The notes beneath the pieces were generated by a model, which was not told the DNA's origin, searched no databases, and saw only the letters and a list, made by a program, of their open reading frames with translations. From the NCBI GenBank assembly GCA_012931725.1, contig CM022953.1:27756030-27820029 (forward strand): a DNA stretch of 64,000 nucleotides. Direction: 5' to 3'. Source of the stretch: Litsea cubeba. Its lineage: Eukaryota > Streptophyta > Magnoliopsida > Laurales > Lauraceae. Each line of letters opens with the position of its first letter. The stretch's first letter is position 1. The position numbers were made by a program, and so were the translations under genes. Positions 32,299 through 43,508 of this stretch are shown piece after piece.

Positions 32299-32816
32299 TT
32301 ATTGAGGAGCTTTGCCTTTATCTTTCTGGAGATTTTCGGCAGAGGATGCTGTATGGTTCTCCTCTTCTTCTTTTTCACCTTCATACATCTGTGAATCTGC
32401 GAAGTGGATTTCTTTACCTTTAAAGGGTTTTTTGTCCGCAAAGACTCGATGTATCATGCCGTCGTCGCCAACAAACTTGATGCATTGATGTAGAGTTGAA
32501 GGGACAACACCATTCTCATGGATCCAAGGGCGTCCGAGAAGGATGTTGTAGCATGAAGGGGTCTTTATTGCATACACTGTGACCTCAGAGATAAGATCAC
32601 CGATCTGCAATTTGAACCTGATTTTGCCGATAGGCCTTTGAGTACTCCCATTGTATCCAAAGATAGATACAGATGTGTGGCTCAGTTTGCTGGGTGGAAT
32701 ACCCAACTCTTCAAGAGCCGATGTGGAGATAAGGTTGAGTGCAGAACCTGGGTCGATCTGAACTCTATGCATAGGCATTTCCTTGATATACCCTGTGAAG
32801 TACAGGGGTCGGTTAT
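32299..32816 (-). pseudogene. E1 aspartic protease part of Gag-Pro
   Basis: Continues the Gag frame of 52298-55594 after the E2 insertion. The active-site motif is MHRVQIDPGSALNLISTSAL, a D-P-G-S-A variant of the retroviral D-T/S-G-A/S site common in plant Tat elements. ILLGRPWIHENGVVPS downstream is the second conserved protease segment. A charged tail ends at TAA 32299-32301. The insertion of E2 with its GTTAT duplication separates the protease from the Gag part, but the codon frame matches exactly on either side. Confidence 0.88.
32812..32816. repeat. 5-bp target duplication GTTAT of E2 (partner 52298-52302)
   Basis: GTTAT on both sides of E2. Removing E2 and one copy restores the E1 Gag-protease frame. 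Confidence 0.95.
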
Positions 32817-35131
32817 TGTTGACACCAAAAATGTCACTTTGCCTTTCCAAGATCCAAAGAGCTACATGAAGTCGCAACCTGCCATAAATAGGCAATGCTG
32901 CTTCCAAAAATCAAATCTTGTCAGAATCAAACAAAAACTGCAAGATTCTTCCAGACAGCCAAAAGAGGAGTACGCAAGAAGTTTCAAGCCATTTCAAGAT
33001 CATTTGGCCTAACTTCGCTTCTCCGACAGCCAAATCAAGCCTCTCGGCGGTAAAGCTCTCCGGGACCATGATTTCCAAGACAGAACCTATGGATCATCTT
33101 AAAATGACTCCAATAGGTTCCCTGTCAAATTTCAAGTCAATCGGACGTCGGTTGACCGCACATCAAACCGCGACATCTTCATCGCGATAAAAAGCAAGTC
33201 TACAGGTGATAGGACCCCAAACGGCTTCAAAACTCAAACAAAAGCCTATGGTTGGTCTTATTTATTGCTCAGCAGGCTTCACACCAAATTTCAGGTCATT
33301 CCGACATCGTTTGACCCAGTTTCAGCTTCTGACGGGAAATCGGCAACTCTGCGCGACAAAGTCTTCGGCTTTCTCAGGAAATTGGAAACTTTGCAAAATA
33401 AAATGCAAGGATTCTCATCAGGTTTCCTACAAAGAAATCAGGCCAATAAATGATCAAAATGTCAAAGAAAAGTGCAGAAGAAAAAAGAATCAAAAAAGAG
33501 CAAAAACGGACGCAAAACGGGACCAAAAAGGGGGAAAACCCCCCCAGGGTCGCAGACCCCTGCGACCCTGGGCCAGGGTCGCCGGCGACCATGGACCCCG
33601 GGGTCGCCGGGAAAGCCCCGGAAACCCCGGTTTTCGCCGTTTTTTTCGCGATTCGAGGGGTCCAGCCTCTGGTACTTTCCAAAATTCATGCTTTTGAGAC
33701 ACCAAGTCCTCTGATATCCGTCCAAAACACGGGTAAATCATCAAGAGTATCAAAGACAGTATTGATCGCCACCCGGTCAACCAAAAAAAGTGTGCTTTCC
33801 ACCCGACCGATCGAGAAATCGACAGGACAGATGGCACCGACCCGCTGTTGGCAACAAGCACCTGAAATTACATGGTCACCTGATGTCGATCTACATGAAG
33901 ATCCATCGATGATCATCGACAGAAGAATTCCAAAAGACGTGGCACGGCCCGCGACTCTTCAGCTACTCGGCGACCACTTAATGCGATTAATTGACTAGCT
34001 TTATTACAGTCATTAATCCATTTCTTTGGACGGCCCAATCAGAAGCAAGCATTTGGGAGTTACAAGTCAAGAGATTCATGGCATTTAACCCATGAAACTC
34101 CTCCCATCATGGCGATTAAAGGCGATTAAATGCCCTCAATCTCCTCCGGCCAATCAGAAGCCAAGAAAAAAAGAGTTACAAAATAAACAATTCAATTTTG
34201 TAACTCCTCCCATTATGTGGCTTAATGACATTAAAAGCCCATAAGCTCTCCTAAATGGCTACCAAGAGCCTATAAATAGGAGAGCACTCCAAAGGAATCC
34301 AGATCGGAAAAAAAGAGACAGACACACAGACAGAGAGAAGCACAGAAATCCAGAGAAAGGAAAAAAGAGAGAAAACTCTGCGGAAATTCTACACCGGCCA
34401 CCACAACAAGGTGACAAAAGTCCCTTGGGGGGTACCCCCCCCCAAGGTCCTTGCCTTCTCCTCCTGCCTCCAATGGCTTAGATGTGGCTTTTCAGCCCGT
34501 CTACTCGGTTTTTTATTGGACATAGGACCTTCCTTTGGTCTTTGTCTTCTAAAAACCCGAGGTTATAGCCAAGCCAAGTGAATCAAATAGCATCCTCTGT
34601 TCTCATCTGCATGGATGATGGCGAAGCCCACATATGGCTTGCGACCGTCAATCTAAACGAGTCCTCCACAATCTCCTGAGAAGTTAGATCCTCCTTTTCT
34701 TGCTTTTCATTGTAGTTTGTATTTTTTTAAAAGAGACAAAAATCACAATTCTTGTCTTTCATTATTGATAAGGATTGTAAATCGGCTATAAACGCCAAAA
34801 TCGGCTATAAACGCCAAAAATCGGCTATAAACGCCAAAATCGGCTATAAATGCCAAAAAAATCGCCTTTCACGGCAAATCAAAAAAATGTCTCTTTTCTT
34901 AAATATATGTGCAATGGAAAACTTGAAAGAAGTTGATTTCCTTTTTACTTGCGAAGGTTGATCTCCGGATCACCATTTGCAATTCCAAGTAAAATAGAAA
35001 ATCTGGCACACCCACACAAAAAAAAAGAAATGTTGATGCACGCCCCTGCCCCCCGGTTACGAAAGGGTCGGACCAAACGGACTCCCACGTCCGCCGACCT
35101 CGGTAGAACCAAGCAGGAGCGCGGTCCATCA
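32817..35131 (+). mobile_element. E2 5' LTR
   Basis: Complete, TGTTGACACC to GGTCCATCA, with TATAAATA at 34271-34278, the G/C-run palindrome near 34421-34446 and four GGCTATAAACGCC repeats at 34783-34858. Followed by AGC and the primer-binding site. Confidence 0.93.
34271..34278 (+). promoter_or_regulatory. E2 LTR TATA box
   Basis: TATAAATA in AGCCTATAAATAGGAGAGC; the likely promoter for the E2 genomic transcript. Confidence 0.65.
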
Positions 35132-35134
35132 AGC

Positions 35135-35156
35135 TGGCATCACCCGGTGGGACTCG
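35135..35156 (+). promoter_or_regulatory. E2 primer-binding site (one extra base)
   Basis: TGGCATCACCCGGTGGGACT begins three bases after the LTR. The E1 site is TGGCACACCCGGTGGGACT. The E1 form fits a tRNA 3' end exactly (CCA, one discriminator base, seven acceptor bases, then a CCCAC T-stem). The E2 form has one base too many. I could not identify the tRNA. Confidence 0.7.
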
Positions 35157-35401
35157 TTTATTTGAGAACACGATGCTAGAAATGAAATATTTGCATATCA
35201 TATATTTTGCTCTATGCTTATATTTCTTTTCTTGATTCCTTGGCTACTTTATAATTGGTGGCCTATGTTGAATTCTGCAAAAAAAATGAGATGAGATTTT
35301 TTGTTTGGAAATTTCTAATTCTTTGAATTTATTTCCATTCTTTCTCTTTTCAAAAAAAAAAAATTTAAAAAAAAAAAACAAAAAAAAATCAGATTTGTCA
35401 T

Positions 35402-36050
35402 TTTTGGATTCAAAATTGAGAAACCTTGATCCGTTCCTATCGTTCATCGCGCTTGCAGAAATGTTGAGCCTGTTCGACTAAGGTTTTGGGCCATGGTTTC
35501 TCTTCGATGAGTTCATTAAAAAATCAAAAAAATATATATATATATAAAAAAAAAAATTTGTAGATTTCTCAATTTGGATTCAAAATTGAGAAACCTTGAT
35601 CCGTTCCTATCGTTCATCGCGCTTGCAGAAATGTTGAGCCTGTTCGACTAAGGTTTTGGGCCATGGTTTCTCTTCGATGAGTTCATTAAAAAATCAAAAA
35701 AAATATATATATATATAAAAAAAAAAATTTGTAGATTTCTCAATTTGGATTCAAAATTGAGAAACCTTGATCTGTTCCTATCGTTCATCGCGCTTGCAGA
35801 AATGTTGAGCCTGTTCGACTAAGGTTTTGGGCCATGGTTTCTCTTCGATGAGTTCATTAAAAAATCAAAAAAAAAATATATATATATATATATAAAAAAA
35901 AAAAAATTTTGTAGATTTCTCAATTTGGATTCAAAATTGAGAAACCTTGATCTGTTCCTATCGTTCATCGCGCTTGCAGAAATGTTGAGCCTGTTCGACT
36001 AAGGTTTTGGGCCATGGTTTCTCTTCGATGAATTCATAAAAATAAAAATA
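35402..36050 (+). repeat. leader tandem repeat, ~172-180 bp, 4 units (E2)
   Basis: Units from about 35409, 35580, 35752 and 35932 contain TTCAAAATTGAGAAACCTTG, CATCGCGCTTGCAGAAATG and GGGCCATGGTTTCTCTTCGA, with AT/A-run spacers. Unit junctions form an 11-bp inverted repeat, TTTCTCAATTT with AAATTGAGAAA. E1 has four units (57590-58205) whose central part is quite different but uniform within E1. Confidence 0.88.
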
Positions 36051-36495
36051 AAATAAAAAAAATATATATATAAAAAAAAAAGACATAGACCACTAAGGTT
36101 AAACCAACTGTGTTCTTTGATCATGGTTGATTCAAAGAAAAGCCTTGTCCAGAGTGTGGAGACAGCTTGACTGTTCTAGGCAAGGGTCCTCCAAACGGGT
36201 TCATTAAGTAATCCTACCCTTACCTGGGGGCAATTCTATCAATCAAGATTTCATAAGACCGGGTTAGGAGGCCTATGTGTACTCTCTCGTCTTTTAAATA
36301 AAAAAAAAAATAAATAAAAAAAAAATATAAAAATTTTAAAATAAAAAATAAAAAATAAAAAATTTTTCAAAAAAAAAAATCTTAAAAAAAAAATTAATTA
36401 ATAAAAATAAAAAAAAATAAAAAAAAAAGATTTTTTTTTTTAAAAAAAAAAATCTTCAAAAAAAAAAAAAATCTTCAAAAAAAAAAAAACTTCCG
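36050..36495. other. leader spacer with A/T homopolymer block
   Basis: 36080-36290 is a unique conserved piece (also in E1 at 57350-57555). 36295-36490 is nearly pure A/T. No gene seen. Confidence 0.6.
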
Positions 36496-36780
36496 TCATT
36501 TTGGGTTTAGATTGGAGAAATCTTGGTCTTCTTCTTTCTGAGCACTGGCGCTCGCGGAAATCGCTGAGCCCGTGTTCAGATTGGAGTGCCTTTTGCTCTC
36601 TTTGATGAACCCGATATTGGCCTTTCAAAAGAAAACTCGTCATTTTTAGATTCAGATCCGAGAAATCATGGTTCATTTCTTTCTGAGCACTGGCGCTCGC
36701 GGAAATCGCTGAGCCCGTGTTCAGATTGGAATACCATCTGCTCTCTTTGATGAATCCAATCTTGACCTTTCAAAACAGAG
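36496..36780 (+). repeat. second leader repeat, ~155 bp, 2 units (E2)
   Basis: Two units, each with TTTCTGAGCACTGGCGCTCG, CGGAAATCGCTGAGCCCGTG and TTCAGATTGGA, near 36530 and 36683. Related to the centre of the E1 first leader repeat. Counterpart in E1: 56870-57150. Confidence 0.8.
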
Positions 36781-37166
36781 AATCTCATCTCATAGATGCG
36801 GTCTCAAAACATTTGTGTCTAGCGGTACTAGTACGCCCTTTCAGGGTCTACTGTATTGCGACCGGCACATTTGTAACTCCAACTTTATATTCTTCTTACC
36901 TCGAGCAAGCTCTGCTTCTCGATAAGTCGAATTTAAGTTCACAATTGCTTCTAGCAGTAACTGGGATGCCCATTCCGGGCTTACCACACCTGCGATCAGA
37001 ACAATTGTACCTTCTATGGCATTTTGTCTTCCTCATATTGCTTGGGTCATCTACCTCGAGCAATTTGAAAAGACGAAACCATAGAACTTCCCATTTATGA
37101 TCATTATATTCTTGTGATTACTAATGGATGTGGTCTTGTTTCAGAAATTTTCGAAAAAAACTAACA
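36781..37166. other. untranslated leader before gag (E2)
   Basis: Conserved with E1 56475-56870. Short open frames here are not supported by any protein similarity. Confidence 0.5.
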
Positions 37167-40100
37167 ATGGCAGCTTCACTAACCATTACTTTCGACGAAA
37201 GCAAGCACCAACTCATGCTTCAACAGAAGCAAACCACGCGCACCTACAAGCGCCCCATCAGCTGCCGAAGCGTCAACTCCCTCGGCAACTCTGTGAACTC
37301 CGGGTCGACCTCGACTCCCCGGACTATCGTCTTCGGGACGCTGGGACCATTCCCACTTCCTGAGGAACAAGCTGCTCCCTCCAAGAAGCAGAAACTCGCC
37401 TCTCAACGTGTCACTACCGTGACACCAAAGGCGAGTACAAGAAGGCCTGAAGCCCGTGGCATCCCCACGAAGCCTCAACCTGCAAACAACCAGGTCTACC
37501 CCAAGACTTGGTCCCCAAGACCTTCACCAAAACAAAGAAGGTCCCAGGCATCCACTAAGCCAGCATTCCTGGCCCCACTCAAGGAGAACCAGTTCTATCC
37601 TCTTGCTTACATGAAAGAGGAGAGACCCATCTCCAACCTGACTTCCAAGTCATCCCAGCATGAGCCGGCTTGTTCCTACAAGCCCAAAATCAAGTCATGC
37701 ATCACAAGGCCTCCACAAGCATCTGCTAAGGCCTACAAATCTGCAGTTCGACCCTTCATATCTACAGGGGCCGAACTTCACAAATTCAAAGCTTCGCTGC
37801 AACTGGCGAAGGATAGGGTTCGCATCCTGTCCTTGCCCAGCTACAAAGAAGACAGACTCGGCTGCTGCGCCCGAGGGAGCACATCCTTCATCGTCAAAGC
37901 CCAGTCAGAGCTGACCGAAGCTCAAATTGCTCGTCGTATACGCCGCCGCGCGTCGTATAGACAAAAGAGACTACAGAAGCAAAGGACCCAGCCTCCCACA
38001 CTTCAAGTCTCTCCCAAATGGGTCGAAAAAGAAAGACCCAACCAAGTTGCTGCCGTCCATATGGTTGGAAAAACCAGAAGGCGCCAAAAATCAGCAACAA
38101 AAATCCATGTCCGACGTCCAATGACCCGCAGCGTCTCAAGGACAAGAAGACATTCAGAAGAATCCCCTGCTCCTTCAAGCAAAGGACAGCAGAGTGATCC
38201 TTCCTCAAGCTCCTCTTCGAAAAGAATGAGCCCCAGCTCAGTCACCAGGACAGTTTTCTTCGTTCGAATCACGAAGGATGAATGTCCTGGCTACAAATTC
38301 TGAGCCACCACCCCACAATCCACCTCCAGAAGATGCGATCACCCGCATCCAGCAGTTGGAACAGGGCCAGCAGAGGATTGAAACTCTGATGGAAAACCTT
38401 CTCCTCGCCTTCCAAAATCAGGCGAACAATGAACCTCCTCCGAATCATCAAGACGACGAGGTAAATAGAGAAGAAAATGAGTCACGCGCCCTTACCAAAA
38501 AGGACGTAGACGGTATCCTCGCCAAAGCAAAAGAAGAGGATATACTCAAAGAGCATGGGATCAAGCCACCATATCCCTTATGGATGGACTCGGTCCCGTT
38601 CCCCACCAAATTCAAGCATCCTACTCTCCAAACATATACGGGGAAAGGATCAGCCAGACAGCACGTCATCCACTTCAAGATCCTGACGGGAGCTATCGCG
38701 GATCAAGATGCCCTCAAGATCCGCCTCTTTGCAAGTACCCTAAAAGGTACGGCCTTCGATTGGTACTCCACTCTGCCGGAGGACTCAATCCAAAACTGGG
38801 CCATGCTAGAGACACGCTTCCTGACTCACTTCAAAGGTGAAGATCATCCCGCTACTATGGCTCAGCTGTGCAGCCTAAAACAGGGGGAGAATGAATCAAC
38901 ATATGACTTCATTCACAAGTGGAAAGCAATGGCATACAAATGCTCTGATGTATTGCCACAAGCGTCGCTAGTCGACATCTGCCGAAACAACATGAGAGCC
39001 AGAATCCGCTCCATGATCATCGGCAACAAATCAAAAAACCTGGGAGAACTCCTAGAAGCTTCCATGGAAGCTGAAACGGTGATTAAAGACCTCAACAGTC
39101 AGAAATCATCAAGAAAAGAGCCAACCGCCATTGCAACCTCTAAACCAAAGAAGAAAGAGGTCCTCAATGTGCAGACCAAGTCAGCTCCTCAGCCACCAAA
39201 GAAAGCTGAAAACAAAGCTGCTGGTAAGAGACCTGAACTCTCTGACGCCTTCAAAGAACGAGTAGAAAAGAAATACCCGTTTGATGAAGATGTTGATGAA
39301 ATCTTCGGGGCTCTTGTGGCAAACGGCAAGCTCACCTTGCCTGAACCAAAAAGACCGGGTGATGTTGGCAAAACCAACGATCCTCGGTACTGTCCATACC
39401 ACCAGATGATCTCGCATCCTCTCAATCAATGCTTCGTTGTGAGAGAGAAAATAAATGAGATGTGGAAAAACGGAGTCATCACCTTTGACAAAAATTATGG
39501 GTCTGCCTCCGTCAACATGGTGACATGTGGACAAACATCAAGATCACCGAAGAAGAAGATCACTACTTCCTTCAAGGTGATAAACTCAATCGAAGCGTCC
39601 GAGGAACTGGTTCCTTACCCGACACCAGACGGACAACCGATATGGGTACATCCCGATCTCCTGGAAGATGAAAATTGGGAGGTCGTGAAAATAAAGCCTA
39701 CAGCTCGACAGCGAAGGCAGGCTAGGAAACATCTCCTCAAGCTCAAACGGCAAGAGAAGACCCAGCCAAAACTAGAGGTCAAAGAAAAGGCAGAGGCTTC
39801 CTCTACCGCTTCACTGGAGGTAACAAAAACATCCCTTCCAGAGACTTCAAAGGGGGTAAGGAAATTCACTCTCAGTGATTTCATGCCACCTCAATTCAGA
39901 GAAGCCATGCAGGAGGACATCATACTCTTGCAATTCGGTAGTTGGATTCTCCATTGATGGATACGAGTCCAGCGACACCGATGATGGATTCGAATCCAAC
40001 TACACAAATGAGTGGGAGGAGTCCCTTGAAACAGGAGAATATCTCTCCGATGAAGAATGGGTTCCTGAGTCTCATCTTATGCCAGTAATCTGGTATAACC

Positions 40101-40545
40101 CCCTACAGCCACAAGGATCCTGGTCTGATGATGAAGAAGACCAAGAGGCTGTACAAGAAAATGCTGCTGACCCAGCACCTCTCATCACTCCAGTGGAAAT
40201 CAACCATGTTGAGCCACAAAGAGATGATGAAGAAGAAGATCCGGCTCCCATGCCTGATCTTGAAGAATATGCAAGGATCTTGCAGCGACTCGCTCTACAA
40301 CAAGAGCAAGAACGCGTCAACGAGCCTCCTCGCAATCCAGAGCCTGAAGTCCCTGAAGACCACCAGGTACATCCTCCCTTAACTCCTGAAAATGGAGAAA
40401 ATTGCTGGATAGACGATCCTCTCACATCCGAGGATGAGTCTGACTCCGATCAGGCAACGTCTCCCGTCAGAGCTTCCTGTAATGTGATAATTCGGGATTA
40501 TAGCTCTTCCGAAGCATCGTCTGATGAGAGCACTTACACTCCGGC
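37167..40545 (+). pseudogene. E2 gag with long basic N-terminal extension, frameshifted and truncated
   Basis: The start ATG at 37167 (AACAATGGC) begins MAASLTITF. The first ~360 codons are a Lys/Arg/Ser/Pro-rich extension that I do not recognise. The Gag core (about 38560-39090) follows, with PPYPLWMDSVPF, TAFDWYSTLPEDSIQNW and QGENESTYDFIHKW, and a zinc-knuckle-like CPYHQMISHPLNQC near 39390-39430, then a very acidic linker. Frameshifts against E1: one extra T at 38255-38258 and one extra G near 39914. The frame is cut at 40539-40545, where a 7-bp CTCCGGC joins the acidic linker to the middle of RT. In an intact element Gag forms the particle that packages the RNA. Confidence 0.88.
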
Positions 40546-43150
40546 TTCGCAAACACAAACTGCGAATGAATCCATTGAAATGCTTCTTCGGCGTCTCGTC
40601 GGGTAAGTTCCTTGGATTCTTAGTTCGGAAAGCTGGAATAGAGCTTGACCCCATAAAAGTCAAAGCCATTCTAGAAATGCCCTCTCCAAGAACCTTGAGA
40701 GAACTCAAAGGGCTTCAAGGGAGATTGGCCTACATCAGACGGTTCATCTCCAATCTTTCGGGGAAATGCCGTCCATTCTCCCGGTTGATGAAAAAAGGTG
40801 TAAACTTTGTCTGGGATGCTGACTGTGAAGCTGCTTTCCAAGACATCAAGTCATACCTGACAAAACCTCCAGTGTTAGCTGCTCCTACCACTGGAAAACC
40901 ATTCATCTTGTACACAAGAGCCCTTGATCACTCTCTGGGAGCTCTGCTTGCGCAAGAAAATGATCAAAGAAAAGAAGCTGCTCTATATTACCTCAGCCGC
41001 ATGCTAGTAGGTGCAGAGCATCGCTACTCTCCAGTCGAAAAAGAATGTCTTGCAGTGATGTTCGCCGTACAAAAGCTGCGTCACTACTTGCTTTCCAACA
41101 CAGTCTACCTGGTCTCGAGGGTCAACCTCTTGAAGGTCCTTGTCACAAAGGCAGGTTCTCTCAATGCTCGACTGGCAAAATGGTCCATCCTTCTGTCACA
41201 ATTTGATATTAGGTATGTACCACAAAAAGCAATCAAAGGGCAAGCTCTAGCAGGACTTCCTCGCAGAGCATCCATTGCCTAAAGATTCTCCACTCAGAGA
41301 TGATCTCCCAGACGAACCAGTCTACAATGTGGAGACTTTCTCACAAAGTGCCTCCTGGGACATGTACTTTGACGGTGCAACCAGGACAAATGAAAAAAGA
41401 CAGCTGATCTCGGGAGTTGGCATCCTCTTTGTTAGCCCCGACAAATACATGATTCCAGCACGCTTTCTCGCTACTGGAACCATGCACAAACAATGCAGCT
41501 GAATATCAAGCTCTGATCTTAGGATTGGAACTCGCCATCGAATCCGGTATCACCATGCTGGAAGTCTTTGGAGACTCTCAACTGATCGTCAACCAGATGA
41601 ATCAGAAATTTGAAGTCAGGAAGCCAGATTTGTTGCCCTACTACAACAAGGCACAATCACTTCTGCAAAAGTTTGACATCTGCCACATCACCCACATTCG
41701 TAGAGGTGAAAACATACGTGCAGATGCCCTAGCCGGACTTGCCGCATCCATGGCAATCCAGGAAGGGGAAAACATGCAAGTCACAGTGTGCGAAAGAAGA
41801 ATCCTTCCTCCTCTTAACACACACCAAGCAGTTGCTGAATGCCACCAAGTGGTCGGAAGTCGGATTTCAATCCTTCAAACTTCAATTGGCGACTGGAGGG
41901 ATCCGTTCATTGATTACATTATGTTCGGAATCCTACCTGAAGATCCAAAAGAACGGGTAAGCATCCAAAGGCGAACCCCAAGCTTCCATTTGGATATTCC
42001 ATCAAAAATCCTTTACAGGAAATCCTTCAACGGAGTACTTCTACGCTGCTTGTCACAACAAGAGGCTGAAGAAACACTCAAAGAAGTTCATGCTGGTCTT
42101 TGTGGAGCTCATCAGGCTGGACCTAAGCTCTATGATCAGATAAAAAGGTTAGGATATTACTGGCCTACCATGGTAGCTGACGCAATGCAATTTGCTAAGC
42201 GCTGCCAACAATGCCAAGTTCATGGAGATTACATTCACATGCCTCCAGAATGGCTGCATCCTACAGCGATCTCATGGCCTTTCGAAGCCTGGGGTATGGA
42301 CATCATAGGTCCTATTTCTCCCCCTTCAAGCAAAGGTCATCGCTTCATCTTCGCCGCTACGGATTATTTCTCCAAGTGGTCAGAAGCATTTGCGTTTAAC
42401 GAAATGAAGACCTCATCAGTCCTTCAGTTCCTGCGCACCAACATCATTTGTCGTTTCGGCATACCCAAAAGATTCGTCCATGATAACGGACCACAGTTCC
42501 GGGATCATCGATTCTACAGGTTCTGCGACAAATACAAAATCCAAAGCTGTCCTTCGACTCCATACAATCCGGCAGCAAACGGGTTAGCAGAAGCTTTCAA
42601 CAAGACACTCTGCAAAATCCTCAAAAAAATGGTCTCTAATCACAAAAGAGACTGGAGCGACAAAATGTCTGAAGCTTTGTGGGCCTATCGAACCACCGTT
42701 CGAGGACCAACCCATAGCACACCATTCTCCTTGGTCTATGGATGCGAAGCTGTCGTGCCCTTGGAAGTACAAATTCCTTCCTTGAGGGTATCCTTGCAAA
42801 ATGACATGACTCAAGAAAGCAATGTCAAATTGCGACTCCATGAGCTGGACAATCTCGATGAGAGACGGCTCGAAGCTCAACAAAGCATTGAACTTTACCA
42901 AGCACGTATGGCAGGATCTTTCGATAAAAAGGTCAGGCAACGCGCCTACAAAAAGAATGACTTGGTTCTTGCGGTAAAAAGACCAATGGTCTTCGCTCAC
43001 AAGTCCAAAGGCAAATTCGAGCCAAAATGGGAGGGACCCTACGTCATCGACAAAGTTTTCTCCAATGGCGCATACGCACTCCTAAACATGGAAGGTGACA
43101 GATGTATGCTGCCCATCAATGGCAAGTTCTTAAAGCGGTACTACCCTTGA
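40546..43150 (+). pseudogene. E2 pol remnant: RT thumb, RNase H, second RNase H, integrase
   Basis: It starts inside RT, downstream of the active site (LRKHKLRMNPLKCFFG), so protease, G-patch and the catalytic YVDD are missing. The RT-linked RNase H is present. One extra base near 41251 and another near 41457 break the frame around and inside the second RNase H. From about 41525 the frame is open through the integrase to 43150: zinc domain HAGLCGAHQAG and CQQC (all ligands present, unlike E1), DDE residues in WGMDIIG, DNGPQF and GLAEAFNKT. The integrase domain alone looks undamaged. Confidence 0.9.
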
Positions 43151-43508
43151 AGACTTACCCAACTGGGTAAGAGCAATGCCTGTACGGCCAAAACCGGTTT
43201 CCAGGTACACGCTCCCAAACCCACCCTTTTTTAGAATCTTCATATCAAATGTTGAAATTTCTAGAAATCTAAAACAATGCTTACTTTCATCGTTTCATTG
43301 TTCAAAAAATATATATCCAAGTTCAGGAACCTTTCCCTAACTTGACCAAAATTTTCAACCCTTGAACCCAAAATTCATGGTTTGAAACAAAATCCGGATT
43401 CAGGGATTTCCACCCTAGTCCACCCTGCCTTTTAACCGCCAAAATGGTTTTAGGTCAAAATTTATGACCCTCGTGTCTTTAAACAAAAAAAATGGTTTTT
43501 CAAAAACC
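43151..43508. other. 3' untranslated spacer of E2
   Basis: No gene. Matches E1 27576-27929 in inverse orientation, with a short AT insertion. Confidence 0.5.
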
